Positions 12,320 to 21,590 of a stretch of 64,000 nucleotides of DNA are shown here, piece after piece. Each line of letters starts with the position of its first letter. Within the stretch, counting starts at the first letter, position 1. The notes beneath the pieces were generated by a model. That model was given only the letters and a program-made list of their open reading frames with translations, was not told the origin of the DNA and searched no databases. This DNA is from an uncultured Pseudomonadota bacterium (GTDB lineage: Bacteria; Pseudomonadota; Gammaproteobacteria; Burkholderiales; Thiobacillaceae): positions 28,716 to 92,715 of the forward strand of contig CAILNT010000103.1 in assembly GCA_903835655.1 (NCBI GenBank), written 5' to 3'. Position numbers and translations under genes: made by a program.

Positions 12320-14239
12320 TTACTTGTCCTTCACTTCCTCGAACTCGGCGTCAACCACATCGTCGTTGCCACCGTGGCCGCGTGCCGCGTCGGGGCCAGG
12401 TTGGCCGCCAGGCTGGCCACCGTCCTTGGCATACATCTGCTCGGACAACTTGTGGCTGGCCTCGGCCAGGATCTGGGTCTTGGCTTCGATCGCATCCTTG
12501 TCGCCGGACTTGATCGCCACTTCAGCCTCGGCAATGGCGGCCTCGATCTTGGTTTTTTCCTCCGCACCGACCTTGTCGCCGAAGTCTTTCAGCGCCTTCT
12601 TCACCGAGTGCACCATGCTGTCGGCCTGATTGCGCGCCTGCGCCAGTTCGAACGCCTTGTGGTCCTCGGCGGCATTGGCTTCGGCGTCCTGCACCATCTT
12701 CTTGATCTCGTCCTCGGACAGGCCGGAATTCGCCTTGATGGTGATCTTGGCTTCCTTGCCGGTGCCCTTGTCCTTGGCGGAGACGTGCAAGATGCCGTTG
12801 GCATCGATATCGAAGGTGACTTCGATCTGCGGCAGGCCGCGCGCGGCCGGCGGAATGTCGGTCAGGTTGAACTGGCCCAGGCTCTTGTTGCCGGAGGCCA
12901 TTTCCCGCTCGCCCTGCAGCACGTGGATGGTCACCGCGGTCTGGTTGTCGTCGGCCGTGGAGAACACCTGGTTGGCGCGGGTGGGGATGGTGGTGTTCTT
13001 GGGGATGAGCTTGGTCATCACGCTACCCAGGGTCTCGATGCCCAGAGACAAGGGGGTAACGTCCAGTAGCAGCACGTCCTTGACTTCGCCTTGCAGCACG
13101 CCGCCCTGGATGGCCGCACCCACGGCGACGGCCTCGTCCGGGTTCACGTCCTTGCGCGGCTCGCGGCCGAAGAACTCTTTCACCAACTCCTGCACCTTGG
13201 GCATGCGGGTCATGCCGCCGACCAGAATCACGTCACCGATGTCGGAAATCTTCACACCGGAATCCTTGATGGCGATCTTGCACGGATCGATGGTGCGCTT
13301 GATCAGGTCTTCCACCAGGCTCTCGAACTTGGCGCGGGTAAGCTTCATGACCAGGTGTTTGGGACCGGAGGCATCCGCCGTGATGTAGGGCAGGTTGATC
13401 TCGGTCTGGGTGGCGGAGGACAGCTCGATCTTGGCCTTCTCGGCCGCATCCTTCAGGCGCTGCAGGGCCAGCACGTCGTTCTTCAGGTTGACGCCGGACT
13501 CCTTCTTGAACTCGTCGATGATGTGGTCGATCAGGCGCTGGTCGAAGTCTTCGCCGCCCAGGAAGGTATCGCCATTGGTGGACAGCACCTCGAACTGGTG
13601 CTCACCGTCGATTTCGGCGATCTCGATGATCGAGATGTCGAACGTGCCGCCGCCCAGGTCGTACACCGCGATCTTGCGATCGCCTTCCTTCTTGTCCATG
13701 CCGAAGGCGAGTGCCGCGGCGGTGGGCTCGTTGATGATGCGCTTGACTTCCAGCCCGGCGATGCGGCCTGCGTCCTTGGTGGCCTGGCGCTGCGAGTCGT
13801 TGAAGTAGGCCGGCACGGTGATGACCGCTTCGGTGACCTCCTCGCCCAGGTAATCCTCGGCGGTCTTCTTCATCTTGCGCAACACTTCGGCGGAAATCTG
13901 CGGAGGCGCCTTTTTCTCGCCACGCACTTCCACCCAGGCATCGCCGTTGTCGGCCTGGAAGATCCGGTAGGGCATCAGGTCGATGTCTTTCTGCACTTCC
14001 TTCTCGGCGAAGCGGCGGCCGATCAGGCGTTTGATCGCGTACAGAGTGTTCTTGGGGTTGGTGATCGACTGGCGCTTGGCCGGCGCGCCACAGAGGATTT
14101 CACCATCTTCCGCATAGGCAACGATGGATGGGGTGGTGCGCGTGCCTTCCGCGTTTTCGATGACCTTGGTCTTGCCGCCTTCCATGATGGCGACACACGA
14201 GTTGGTGGTGCCCAGGTCGATACCTATGATCTTGCCCAT
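12320..14239 (-). CDS. dnaK: Molecular chaperone DnaK (Hsp70)
   Basis: A full-length 639-residue Hsp70. Visible are the N-terminal [17 protein letters not shown] nucleotide-binding motif, [13 protein letters not shown], the [13 protein letters not shown] phosphate motif, the [15 protein letters not shown] linker and the acidic EEVKDK C-terminus. It folds nascent and stress-damaged proteins through an ATP cycle helped by DnaJ and GrpE. grpE lies 69 bases upstream on the same strand. dnaJ does not follow; instead a strong terminator and then unrelated signalling genes are found, so dnaJ must be elsewhere. Confidence 0.99.
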   Translation of the reverse strand: MGKIIGIDLGTTNSCVAIMEGGKTKVIENAEGTRTTPSIVAYAEDGEILCGAPAKRQSITNPKNTLYAIKRLIGRRFAEKEVQKDIDLMPYRIFQADNGDAWVEVRGEKKAPPQISAEVLRKMKKTAEDYLGEEVTEAVITVPAYFNDSQRQATKDAGRIAGLEVKRIINEPTAAALAFGMDKKEGDRKIAVYDLGGGTFDISIIEIAEIDGEHQFEVLSTNGDTFLGGEDFDQRLIDHIIDEFKKESGVNLKNDVLALQRLKDAAEKAKIELSSATQTEINLPYITADASGPKHLVMKLTRAKFESLVEDLIKRTIDPCKIAIKDSGVKISDIGDVILVGGMTRMPKVQELVKEFFGREPRKDVNPDEAVAVGAAIQGGVLQGEVKDVLLLDVTPLSLGIETLGSVMTKLIPKNTTIPTRANQVFSTADDNQTAVTIHVLQGEREMASGNKSLGQFNLTDIPPAARGLPQIEVTFDIDANGILHVSAKDKGTGKEAKITIKANSGLSEDEIKKMVQDAEANAAEDHKAFELAQARNQADSMVHSVKKALKDFGDKVGAEEKTKIEAAIAEAEVAIKSGDKDAIEAKTQILAEASHKLSEQMYAKDGGQPGGQPGPDAARGHGGNDDVVDAEFEEVKDK

Positions 14240-14308
14240 GATGTATTCCTCAGAAAAATTGGCTTGTTAGCTTTATGGGATTGTTGAGTCGAGTTTTCAA
14301 GGGGGGGG

Positions 14309-14821
14309 TTACTTGGGTTTCACAACCATCACCAACGCCGGCCGGATCACACGCTCGTTCAGCGTGTAGCCCTTCTGCAGCACCTGGGCGACGCTGTTGG
14401 GCTCGCCGTCTGCCTCCACGATACCGATGGCCTGGTGACGATTCGGATCAAATTTATCACCCAGCGGACTGATTTCATTGATGGCGTTCTTCTCGAACAC
14501 GCCGGAAAGCTGCTTCAGGGTCAGTTCCACCCCGCTTTTCACGCTCTCCAGACTGGCGCCGTCCCCGGTGGCCAGGGCGGCCTCCAGGCTGTCCTTCACC
14601 GCCAACAGGTCGCCCGCGAACCTGTCCAGAGCAAACCTGCGCGCCTTTTCCACGTCTTCCAGCGCGCGCCGTCGCACGTTCTCGGTTTCCGCCTTGGCAC
14701 GCAGCCAGGCATCGTGGTGCTCCTGTGCGTTCAACTCCGCCTGGCGCAACATTTCCTCCGGGCTGGGTGTGGTATCCACCGCGTTGACCGGCTCTTCCTG
14801 ATTGACTTGATCTTCAGACAC
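14309..14821 (-). CDS. grpE: Nucleotide exchange factor GrpE
   Basis: A 170-residue GrpE with a long N-terminal helix ([20 protein letters not shown]...[15 protein letters not shown]) and the C-terminal beta domain ending [18 protein letters not shown]. It releases ADP from DnaK. The start is a GTG at 14821 with a strong GGAGGAG seven bases upstream; the longer open frame reaching 15082 runs through the promoter and is not coding. It is first in the grpE-dnaK operon, with a sigma-32-like promoter just upstream. Confidence 0.97.
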   Translation of the reverse strand: MSEDQVNQEEPVNAVDTTPSPEEMLRQAELNAQEHHDAWLRAKAETENVRRRALEDVEKARRFALDRFAGDLLAVKDSLEAALATGDGASLESVKSGVELTLKQLSGVFEKNAINEISPLGDKFDPNRHQAIGIVEADGEPNSVAQVLQKGYTLNERVIRPALVMVVKPK

Positions 14822-14851
14822 TTCGCTACTCCTCCATAAAACCTGCTTGGT

Positions 14852-14881
14852 TTTGTGGGCACGTTGGCGGGTTTCAAGGGG
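14852..14881 (-). promoter_or_regulatory. Sigma-32 (heat shock) promoter for grpE-dnaK
   Basis: On the minus strand, CCCCTTGAA (14873-14881) is followed after 13 bases by CCCACAAA (14852-14859). This resembles the sigma-32 consensus CTTGAA with CCCCAT-type -10, and the distance to the grpE start is right. No CIRCE (HrcA) inverted repeat is seen. Confidence 0.7.
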
Positions 14882-15084
14882 CGACGTGCCCAAACGGGTT
14901 CGATGCGACGCCGCCTGGCCGACGCGTCGCCCGTCACGCGCGCGTCGCAAACGTGGCCGGGTGGGGTTTGAATCCCTCATAATGGCGCTCGCGGCGAAGT
15001 ACCCGCAGACTCGAAATAACCTCACAACCGCCGGCGCAGCCCGCTCCAGCATCAAACGTAGCGTAAATCGAGGCCAGCGCATCC

Positions 15085-15936
15085 ATGAATAGATCCATAT
15101 CGAGGCCTCCGCACCCGCATCAGTCGTTCAGCGACCCGGCGCTCAAGATGGCGGTGCGTATCCCATCGCCTCCGCCTTTGCTGGAAGAGCTCAACCGACT
15201 GATGGACGACCCCAACGCGAACATGGAAGAGATCGGACAGGTGATACGGACCGATGCCGGCCTCACCGCCAGTCTTTACCGAACGCTGGCCAGGCCGATG
15301 TACGGCTTGACTCGCCCGCCCGAAACCATCGCCCAGGCCATCTCGCTGGTCGGCCTGAAAACCGTGGCCGAGTTGGTCAAGGGACTGTCTCTGGAAAGCG
15401 CTATCTTCGGCGAATCCAAATTTTTTCCCTGGTTCTGGGAACGCGCCAACGAGATTTCCCGCTATGCCGCGGCCATCGCCTGGAAACAACGCACGGCCTG
15501 CAACCTGTTCCCCGAACACGTCCAACTGGCGGCGCTGTTCATGGACTGCGGCGTCCCCATCCTGATCCAGCACATCGAGAAGTACGAGTACGCCTTCATC
15601 ACGTCCAAGGGTTACATCTGGCCCAATATCCCCTCCGAGGATAGCCGTTTCGACACCGACCATGCCGTGGTCGGCTGGATGGCCGCGCGCCACTGGAAAT
15701 TGCCCGATTATGTCTGCCAGTCCGTCCGCTGGCACCACGACCCGATCAGAGTCAGCGACAAGTCCGCCACCCTGGTCGCGATCCTGCAAACCGCGCTGCA
15801 CGTTTTCAACCTGCGCACTTCCAGGGAGGACAAGGATTGGGCCGGACACGAAAGCACTGCGCTGGAAGAAATCGGCATCACCAAGGAAGGCCTGCGGGAG
15901 TTCGAGGAAGACATCGCCGACCGGGCGGGTCGGTAG
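15085..15936 (+). CDS. HDOD domain protein
   Basis: A 283-residue protein made almost entirely of an HDOD domain: [42 protein letters not shown] at the N-terminus, the [18 protein letters not shown] helix, and later [29 protein letters not shown]. The full HD metal motif of phosphohydrolases is not retained, as is usual for HDOD proteins, which act as signalling scaffolds in c-di-GMP and motility contexts. It is a single gene divergent from grpE, converging on the PLP enzyme gene. Confidence 0.88.
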   Translation: MNRSISRPPHPHQSFSDPALKMAVRIPSPPPLLEELNRLMDDPNANMEEIGQVIRTDAGLTASLYRTLARPMYGLTRPPETIAQAISLVGLKTVAELVKGLSLESAIFGESKFFPWFWERANEISRYAAAIAWKQRTACNLFPEHVQLAALFMDCGVPILIQHIEKYEYAFITSKGYIWPNIPSEDSRFDTDHAVVGWMAARHWKLPDYVCQSVRWHHDPIRVSDKSATLVAILQTALHVFNLRTSREDKDWAGHESTALEEIGITKEGLREFEEDIADRAGR

Positions 15937-15939
15937 CGC

Positions 15940-17124
15940 TCAATCCGAGCGGTTTTTCTCCGCTCGGACGATGCGCCCTAGCGCCTCGCGGATCACCGAA
16001 CGCGGCGCACCCAGGTTCAGGCGCATGAATCCGGCGCCACCCTGGCCGAAGAGGCTGCCCGGACTCATGCCCACGCGCGCGACCCTCACGAAGTAGCGCT
16101 TCAAGGCCTCATCGTCCAGACCCCGCAGTTGGCCATATTCCCGGCAATCCAGCCAGAGCAGATACGTGCCTTCCGGCGCCACTGCGCGCAGCATGGGCGC
16201 TTCGCGCGCCAGGGTGGCCAAGACTTCGTCGCGGGTGTCCGCCAGATAAGCCATGAGCGCATCCAGCCAGGGCGCGCCCCCCCGGTAGGCCGCGGCGAAG
16301 GCTGCGGTGCTGAACGGGTTGGCGCCGCCCAGGTGCAGGTGTGCGAAGGCCTGGCGCAGTTTCTCGCGAAGCTCCGGATTGCTCGCGACAAGAGCGGACA
16401 AGCCCAGGCCGGGAATGTTGAACGTCTTGCTCGGCGCCACGGCGGTGACGATCCGTTCGCCCTCGCCGGCCAGGGTCGCCAGAGGCGTGTGGCGAAACCC
16501 CGGGTAGACCAGGTCGTGATGGATTTCGTCGGACAGCACCACCAGATCGTGTTTCCGGGCGATACGCAGCACCTCGCGCAGTTCCTCTTCCGTCCAGACC
16601 CGACCCACCGGGTTGTGGGGACTGCACAGCAGGAGCAGGCGGGCGTCACGGGCGCACACTTCCAGATGCGCGAAATCGATGCCGTAACGTCCTGCCTCGA
16701 AAACCAGGGGGTTCTCGACCAGGCGTCGACCGTTGCCGGTGACCGCCGAGAAAAAGGGAAAGTAGACCGGCGGCTGCACGATGACGCCCTCCCCCACCCC
16801 GGCAAAGGCCAGCACCGCGGCATGGAGCGAAGGCACCACGCCGGGCGCCATCGAGATCCAGTCGCGCTCGATGTGCCACCGGTGGCGTATGCGCAACCAA
16901 TCGACCAGGGAGGCGTAGACCGCGTCGGCGATCAGGCTGTAGCCGTAGATGGGGTGGGCCGCGCGCGCGGCGAGAGCCTGGCTGACCGACTCGGGTACGG
17001 CGAAGTCCATGTCGGCCACCCACAAGGGCAGGACATCCTCGGTCTGGAACACGGCGGCGCGCCCATCCCATTTCAGGGAATCGCTGCCCTCACGGGGAAT
17101 GACCCGGTCGAAATCGAAGCTCAT
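15940..17124 (-). CDS. PLP-dependent C-S lyase, MalY/PatB family; candidate OvoB
   Basis: A 394-residue fold-type I PLP enzyme with the MalY/PatB signatures LPLWVADMDFAVPESV, LLLCSPHNPVGRVW, VLSDEIHHDLVY and the PLP lysine in APSKTFNIPGLG. This family includes cystathionine beta-lyases. Its ATG overlaps the stop of the ovoA gene by 4 bases, so the two are translationally coupled. In ovothiol synthesis the sulfoxide made by OvoA is cleaved by a PLP C-S lyase (OvoB) to give 5-thiohistidine, and this gene is in exactly the right place for that step. The family is clear; the OvoB role is inferred from context. Confidence 0.88.
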   Translation of the reverse strand: MSFDFDRVIPREGSDSLKWDGRAAVFQTEDVLPLWVADMDFAVPESVSQALAARAAHPIYGYSLIADAVYASLVDWLRIRHRWHIERDWISMAPGVVPSLHAAVLAFAGVGEGVIVQPPVYFPFFSAVTGNGRRLVENPLVFEAGRYGIDFAHLEVCARDARLLLLCSPHNPVGRVWTEEELREVLRIARKHDLVVLSDEIHHDLVYPGFRHTPLATLAGEGERIVTAVAPSKTFNIPGLGLSALVASNPELREKLRQAFAHLHLGGANPFSTAAFAAAYRGGAPWLDALMAYLADTRDEVLATLAREAPMLRAVAPEGTYLLWLDCREYGQLRGLDDEALKRYFVRVARVGMSPGSLFGQGGAGFMRLNLGAPRSVIREALGRIVRAEKNRSD

Positions 17125-19229
17125 GGCAAGCGTTCCCAAATCGTCGCTTCGGAAAGCGTGTGCTGGAATTTGCGTCGGGTCTCGCGGATGACGAAGGACA
17201 CTTCGACCGGGCCCAACACCAGCCGAAAATGGGAGCCGAGGTGTTGTTTCAGGCCATCCAGGGTGGTGAAGTTCTCGCCGTGACGCTTGATCCCGCCTAT
17301 CCACGCCTCTCTGGGCGTGTGTTCGGCCAGCCAGGTATAGGGCGAGGCGATCAGCAGCAAGCCACCCGGGTTGAGTCGTTCGTGTATCGAATCCAGGAAC
17401 TTTGCCGGGTCGTAAAGGCGGTCGATCAGGTTGGCGGCGAGGATCAGATCGTAGCCGCTGAAATGGGGCTTGAGGTTGCAGGCGTCGCCCTGGAAGAAGC
17501 TCACCTTGCCGCGGACAGCCTCCAGGCCGAGATCACGCAAGCGCCGCTCGCGGTAGGAGACCAGTTCGCCCTCCTCCACCAGGGTGTAGCGCAGCACGCC
17601 GCGTTCGGCCATTTCCACGCCCTGGCCGATGAACCGCGCGGAGAAGTCGATGCCCACCACGTCCTCGAAGGCGCGTGCCAACTCGAAACTGGCCCGGCCC
17701 GAAGCACAGCCCAGGTCCAGGGCGTGGCGGGCCACACGTGTCCCCATCGCACGAATCGCCAGTTCCGCCAGCGCTTTCGAGAAATTGACCACGCCGAAGT
17801 AGCTGTCGCCGTAATGGAATTCGGCGTATTCGGAGAGCAGCTTGGCGTTCTCATAGTGGGACGGCGGCGGAACGGGCGGCGCCTCGCCGACCACATAGCG
17901 GAATCCCGCGTGCTGGAAGAAATGTCGGCGGAAGGCGTAGCGCGCGCTCAAACGCGTCTCGTTGCCGCAGGAAATCCAGGAGCCGCCCTTGAACAGGTTG
18001 TGGCGTTCATCGAAGGTGGGCGTGGTGAAGTCGTCGTAGAGCGGGTGGACTTTGAATCCCGCGTAGGGATAGATGGGCGTGGTCGTCCATTGCCAGACAT
18101 TGCCCACCACGTCATACAAGGGGCCGTGCGCGTAACGGTTGACCGGACAGGTGGAAGCAAAATGGTCGAGATGCAGGTTGGCCGCAGCGGCGCGGTCTTC
18201 GGCCACCTCTTCCACCCCGGAAAAATCGGCCAGACGCTGCCACTCATCCTCGCAGGGCAACCTCACCTTCAGACCTGAGGCCGCAGACTTCCAGGCGCAA
18301 AATGCCTGGGCCTCGTGAAAATTCACCTCGACCGGCCAGTCCCAATTCATGTCCACCACTTCCAGCATCAGGCGCAGCTTCCAGCCCGTGCCATCGGCAA
18401 CCCAGAAGGGAGGATGGCGCGCCTGGCTGAAATCGCGCCAGGATCGGCCTTCCTCGGCCCAGCAGGCATCATTCGCATAACCGCCGTCCTCGACGAAGGC
18501 CAGATACTCGGCATTGCTCACCAGATAACGCGCCGCCTCGAACGCGGGAACATCGGCCTCGTGTAGGCCATATTCGTTGTCCCAACCGTAGTGAAGCTCG
18601 TCGCAGGCCTTGCCCAGACGCACGCCGCCAGCCGGCACGGCCACCAGCTCGTTGCCGGGTGCCGGGCCGGTGTCGCGGCAGGGCGCCCAGGCCGCATGCG
18701 GCCGCACATGATTCAACGCATGCTGGCGGATCAGCACGGAGGAGGTCTCCAGATGGATGCGTTCATGCTCGATGCCCATCAGTATGGGCCACCAGGGATG
18801 CTCCCAGGCGACCGGCAAGGTCAGTGGCAAGGTGGCGATGAGCGCGTCCACGGCCGCGCGCACCTGGCGGCGATAGGCACGGACTTCCTCCACCCCCGGC
18901 CAGTCGTAGTGCGTCTCGCCCAGATCGTCCCAGCTCATTTCGTCCACGCCGATGGCGAACATCGACTCGAAACGCGGATGGATGCGCTCACGCAGCAGGC
19001 CGGCCAGCACCAACTTGTTGACGAAAAAAGTCGCCGTATGGCCGAAATAGAAAATCAGCGGATGCCGCAGCGGAATCGGCTTGCTGAAATAAGCCGCGTC
19101 GCCCACCAGCACCTCGAACAACTGCTCGTAACGATCAAAGGTGGCGTGGAAATACGCACGAATCTCGCGACGCTTGGCTTCCGGGTCGCCATCGAGGCGG
19201 GGCGTGCGGGGAAAAAGCTGGGCAGTCAT
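17121..19229 (-). CDS. ovoA: 5-histidylcysteine sulfoxide synthase / mercaptohistidine N-methyltransferase OvoA
   Basis: A 702-residue trifunctional OvoA. The N-terminal DinB-like region (about 20-190) carries the non-heme iron histidines H64 (FGHT) and H155/H159 (HERIH). A formylglycine-generating-enzyme-like domain (about 195-460) contains NVWQW and FKGGSW. A C-terminal Rossmann SAM methyltransferase (about 480-700) has LDLGCASGRASFELA. OvoA joins cysteine and histidine with oxygen to the sulfoxide and later N-methylates the thiohistidine, leading to the antioxidant ovothiol A. The length and the fused methyltransferase separate it from ergothioneine EgtB. The PLP lyase gene overlaps its 3' end. 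Confidence 0.93.
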   Translation of the reverse strand: MTAQLFPRTPRLDGDPEAKRREIRAYFHATFDRYEQLFEVLVGDAAYFSKPIPLRHPLIFYFGHTATFFVNKLVLAGLLRERIHPRFESMFAIGVDEMSWDDLGETHYDWPGVEEVRAYRRQVRAAVDALIATLPLTLPVAWEHPWWPILMGIEHERIHLETSSVLIRQHALNHVRPHAAWAPCRDTGPAPGNELVAVPAGGVRLGKACDELHYGWDNEYGLHEADVPAFEAARYLVSNAEYLAFVEDGGYANDACWAEEGRSWRDFSQARHPPFWVADGTGWKLRLMLEVVDMNWDWPVEVNFHEAQAFCAWKSAASGLKVRLPCEDEWQRLADFSGVEEVAEDRAAAANLHLDHFASTCPVNRYAHGPLYDVVGNVWQWTTTPIYPYAGFKVHPLYDDFTTPTFDERHNLFKGGSWISCGNETRLSARYAFRRHFFQHAGFRYVVGEAPPVPPPSHYENAKLLSEYAEFHYGDSYFGVVNFSKALAELAIRAMGTRVARHALDLGCASGRASFELARAFEDVVGIDFSARFIGQGVEMAERGVLRYTLVEEGELVSYRERRLRDLGLEAVRGKVSFFQGDACNLKPHFSGYDLILAANLIDRLYDPAKFLDSIHERLNPGGLLLIASPYTWLAEHTPREAWIGGIKRHGENFTTLDGLKQHLGSHFRLVLGPVEVSFVIRETRRKFQHTLSEATIWERLP

Positions 19230-19324
19230 GGCAGGATGCAGGATTAGGGAATGCGTAATGCTAGCAGCCTGCCGAGTTTTCCAGTCGAAGCGTGAGCACC
19301 TCGCTCACACTGTCCATCCCAGCC

Positions 19325-21562
19325 TCAGGGCGTGCCGTGCGCAAGCACTGGATCGCGGACTACAGGCAAGTCCAGCCAGAACCGGCTGCCGACACCTACC
19401 TCGCTTTCAAAGCCGATACGGCCACGCATCGCCTCTGCCAGTTTTCTGCTGATGACCAGACCGATTCCGGTGCCTTCTGTAGCGGTTCGCTCGGCGCCCA
19501 GCCTCTGGAAGGGCTGGAACAGGTGTGCGCGGCGATCTTCCGGAATACCCGCTCCCGTGTCGACGACCGTGATGCGCACGACCTCCGCCATCATCACGCA
19601 GGACACTACGGCCATGCCGCCCTCACGGTTGTACTTGACGGCATTGGAGAGCAGGTTGAGGAGGATCTGTCGCAGGCGTATCGCGTCGGCCCGAACGACG
19701 ATCCCGCTGGGGCACGAGTGGCGGACCACGATCTGGCGGGCTGTCGCGGCAGGCCGAATGATCGCTACCGCTTCTTCCAGGGTGGGTTCCAGCGCCATGT
19801 CGGCGATGGCGAGATCCAGCCTTCCGGATTCGATGCGTGCCAGATCGAGGACCTCGTTGATCAAGGCATGCAGGTGGCGACCGCTGCCGAGAATATGGCC
19901 AACGGCTTCCTTTTGCGATGGATCGAGGGGGACCGGCACGCCCATCTCGAGTATCTGTGCGAAACCGATGATGGCGTTGAGCGGCGTGCGCAACTCGTGG
20001 CTCATGCTCGCCAGGAAGACCGATTTTGCCTCACTGGATTGCTGCGCCTCGCGTCGAGCCAACTCAAGTTCCTGGAACAAGGCATGCACCCGCGTGACAT
20101 CCCGGGCGACACCCAGTACACCGATCAACTTGCCCTCCTTGCTGCGGACGGCGGCTTTCACGGTTTCGAGCAAGGCGCGGTGGCCATCGCTGGCGTAGGT
20201 GACCCATTCCTCGTTGATCTGTGGCTCTGTGAGTTCGGCCGCAGCACGATCATGCTTGCGAAACGCCTCGGCGATCTCCGGGGAAAAGAAATCGCGATCG
20301 GTCTTGCCCAGGATATCCGACTCGGGCGCACCCAATAATTTTTCGAAGGCCGGATTGCAGGAGAGAAACCGCCCATCGGAATCTTTCATCCACACCAGAT
20401 CGGGTATCGCGCTCAGCAGGGTCTGGAGTTGCCTGCGCTGTTGCTCGGAACGTTCCAACTCCTCGGTGATCACCTCCGAAAGCTGGAGTACGCGCTGTTC
20501 GGCGCGGCGCTGATCGGTAGTGTCGAGAAAACTCCAGACCCGGCCAACCACCTCGCCATGGACCGTCTGAGGGTGGGAAAATCGCGCGAAGGTGCGGCCG
20601 TCTCGGAAGGTCACGGTGTCGCGCGAGATCGCTTCCGGCCTGTCGTACAGCGACTCCACCTTGCGCAGGAAGTGTTCTGGATGCTCGATCTGATCGAGCA
20701 CATGGGCGAGTATATTTTCGTCGTCACCACCGGCGATCAGTTCGTCTGGAACCTGCCACATCTTGGCGAAACGTTTGTTGGCCGAGACGACCTTGCCCGC
20801 TCGATTGACCACCAGGATGCCGTTGTCCGTGGCATTGAGCGTGGCTTCCATGAGAGAGATCGCATTTTCCCGCCGCTGCGAGGCGTATTCGGCAGCATGC
20901 GCGGAGAGCTCCGCCGACATGCGGATTTCCTCGAGTGTGCTTCTGGCTGCGAAATCCTTGCGCAGCAGAAACTCCCGCCACCAGCCGATGGCGCCAGCCA
21001 CGAGGGTCATGGTGGCGACATGGTAGGTCAGGTAGGCAACATCCGCGGGCCGTTTCCAGAAGGCGTCGACCATGGCAAGTTCGAACCCGAGGAAGATCAG
21101 CGCGCCGCACACCAAGGCATAACCGAAGCGTATGCCGAGAATGACGAAGCAATAAAGTTCCAGGATGGTGAAGTTGAGTATGCCCACCCAGGATTTGAGG
21201 CCCGATCCACCCTGCACATCCACGGCCAGCAGAATCTGGAACAACATGAGGGCGATGACGACGATCGTCCCCGACATCGTCAACTCCCAGTACCTCTTCG
21301 TCCGAGGCACGAAGGTCAGCGTCAACATCACGGCCAGAAACGGCGAGCACAGTTCCAGGCGATAGAAATTTGCCGTGACCTGCGGATAGGCGAACCAGTC
21401 CGCGAGAAAATCGGCGATCAGTAATAACAGCCCGAGGCCCAGGCTCCACTGCGCAAAGCGATAGTGAAAATTGGTGTAGAAATCAACGAACCGGTTTTCA
21501 TACTCGGGATCGGAAAACCGGAGCAGCAGCCGCAACGGGAGTTGTTTTCCGACCGCGTTCAT
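19325..21562 (-). CDS. Membrane sensor histidine kinase, 2 PAS, no receiver
   Basis: A 745-residue kinase whose ATG at 21562 follows the upstream kinase gene by about 28 bases. About six hydrophobic segments occupy the N-terminus (about 35-230). Two PAS domains (about 260-380 and 410-530) follow, then HisKA with SHELRTPLNAIIGFAQ and HATPase with NLLSNAVKYN, DTGAGIPED and GTGIGLVIS. It stops without a receiver, unlike its two upstream paralogues, so the partner receiver must be in another chain, perhaps one in the same operon. Its kinase core is strikingly like those of the next two genes. It is last in the operon. Confidence 0.92.
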   Translation of the reverse strand: MNAVGKQLPLRLLLRFSDPEYENRFVDFYTNFHYRFAQWSLGLGLLLLIADFLADWFAYPQVTANFYRLELCSPFLAVMLTLTFVPRTKRYWELTMSGTIVVIALMLFQILLAVDVQGGSGLKSWVGILNFTILELYCFVILGIRFGYALVCGALIFLGFELAMVDAFWKRPADVAYLTYHVATMTLVAGAIGWWREFLLRKDFAARSTLEEIRMSAELSAHAAEYASQRRENAISLMEATLNATDNGILVVNRAGKVVSANKRFAKMWQVPDELIAGGDDENILAHVLDQIEHPEHFLRKVESLYDRPEAISRDTVTFRDGRTFARFSHPQTVHGEVVGRVWSFLDTTDQRRAEQRVLQLSEVITEELERSEQQRRQLQTLLSAIPDLVWMKDSDGRFLSCNPAFEKLLGAPESDILGKTDRDFFSPEIAEAFRKHDRAAAELTEPQINEEWVTYASDGHRALLETVKAAVRSKEGKLIGVLGVARDVTRVHALFQELELARREAQQSSEAKSVFLASMSHELRTPLNAIIGFAQILEMGVPVPLDPSQKEAVGHILGSGRHLHALINEVLDLARIESGRLDLAIADMALEPTLEEAVAIIRPAATARQIVVRHSCPSGIVVRADAIRLRQILLNLLSNAVKYNREGGMAVVSCVMMAEVVRITVVDTGAGIPEDRRAHLFQPFQRLGAERTATEGTGIGLVISRKLAEAMRGRIGFESEVGVGSRFWLDLPVVRDPVLAHGTP

Positions 21563-21590
21563 GATCCATTCATCCGTAGAGGGCGCGAAA

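Noticed and set aside
13091..14287. A 398-codon plus-strand frame opposite dnaK
   Set aside because: It is the antisense shadow of a highly conserved gene; dnaK is certain and the shadow has no homology features.
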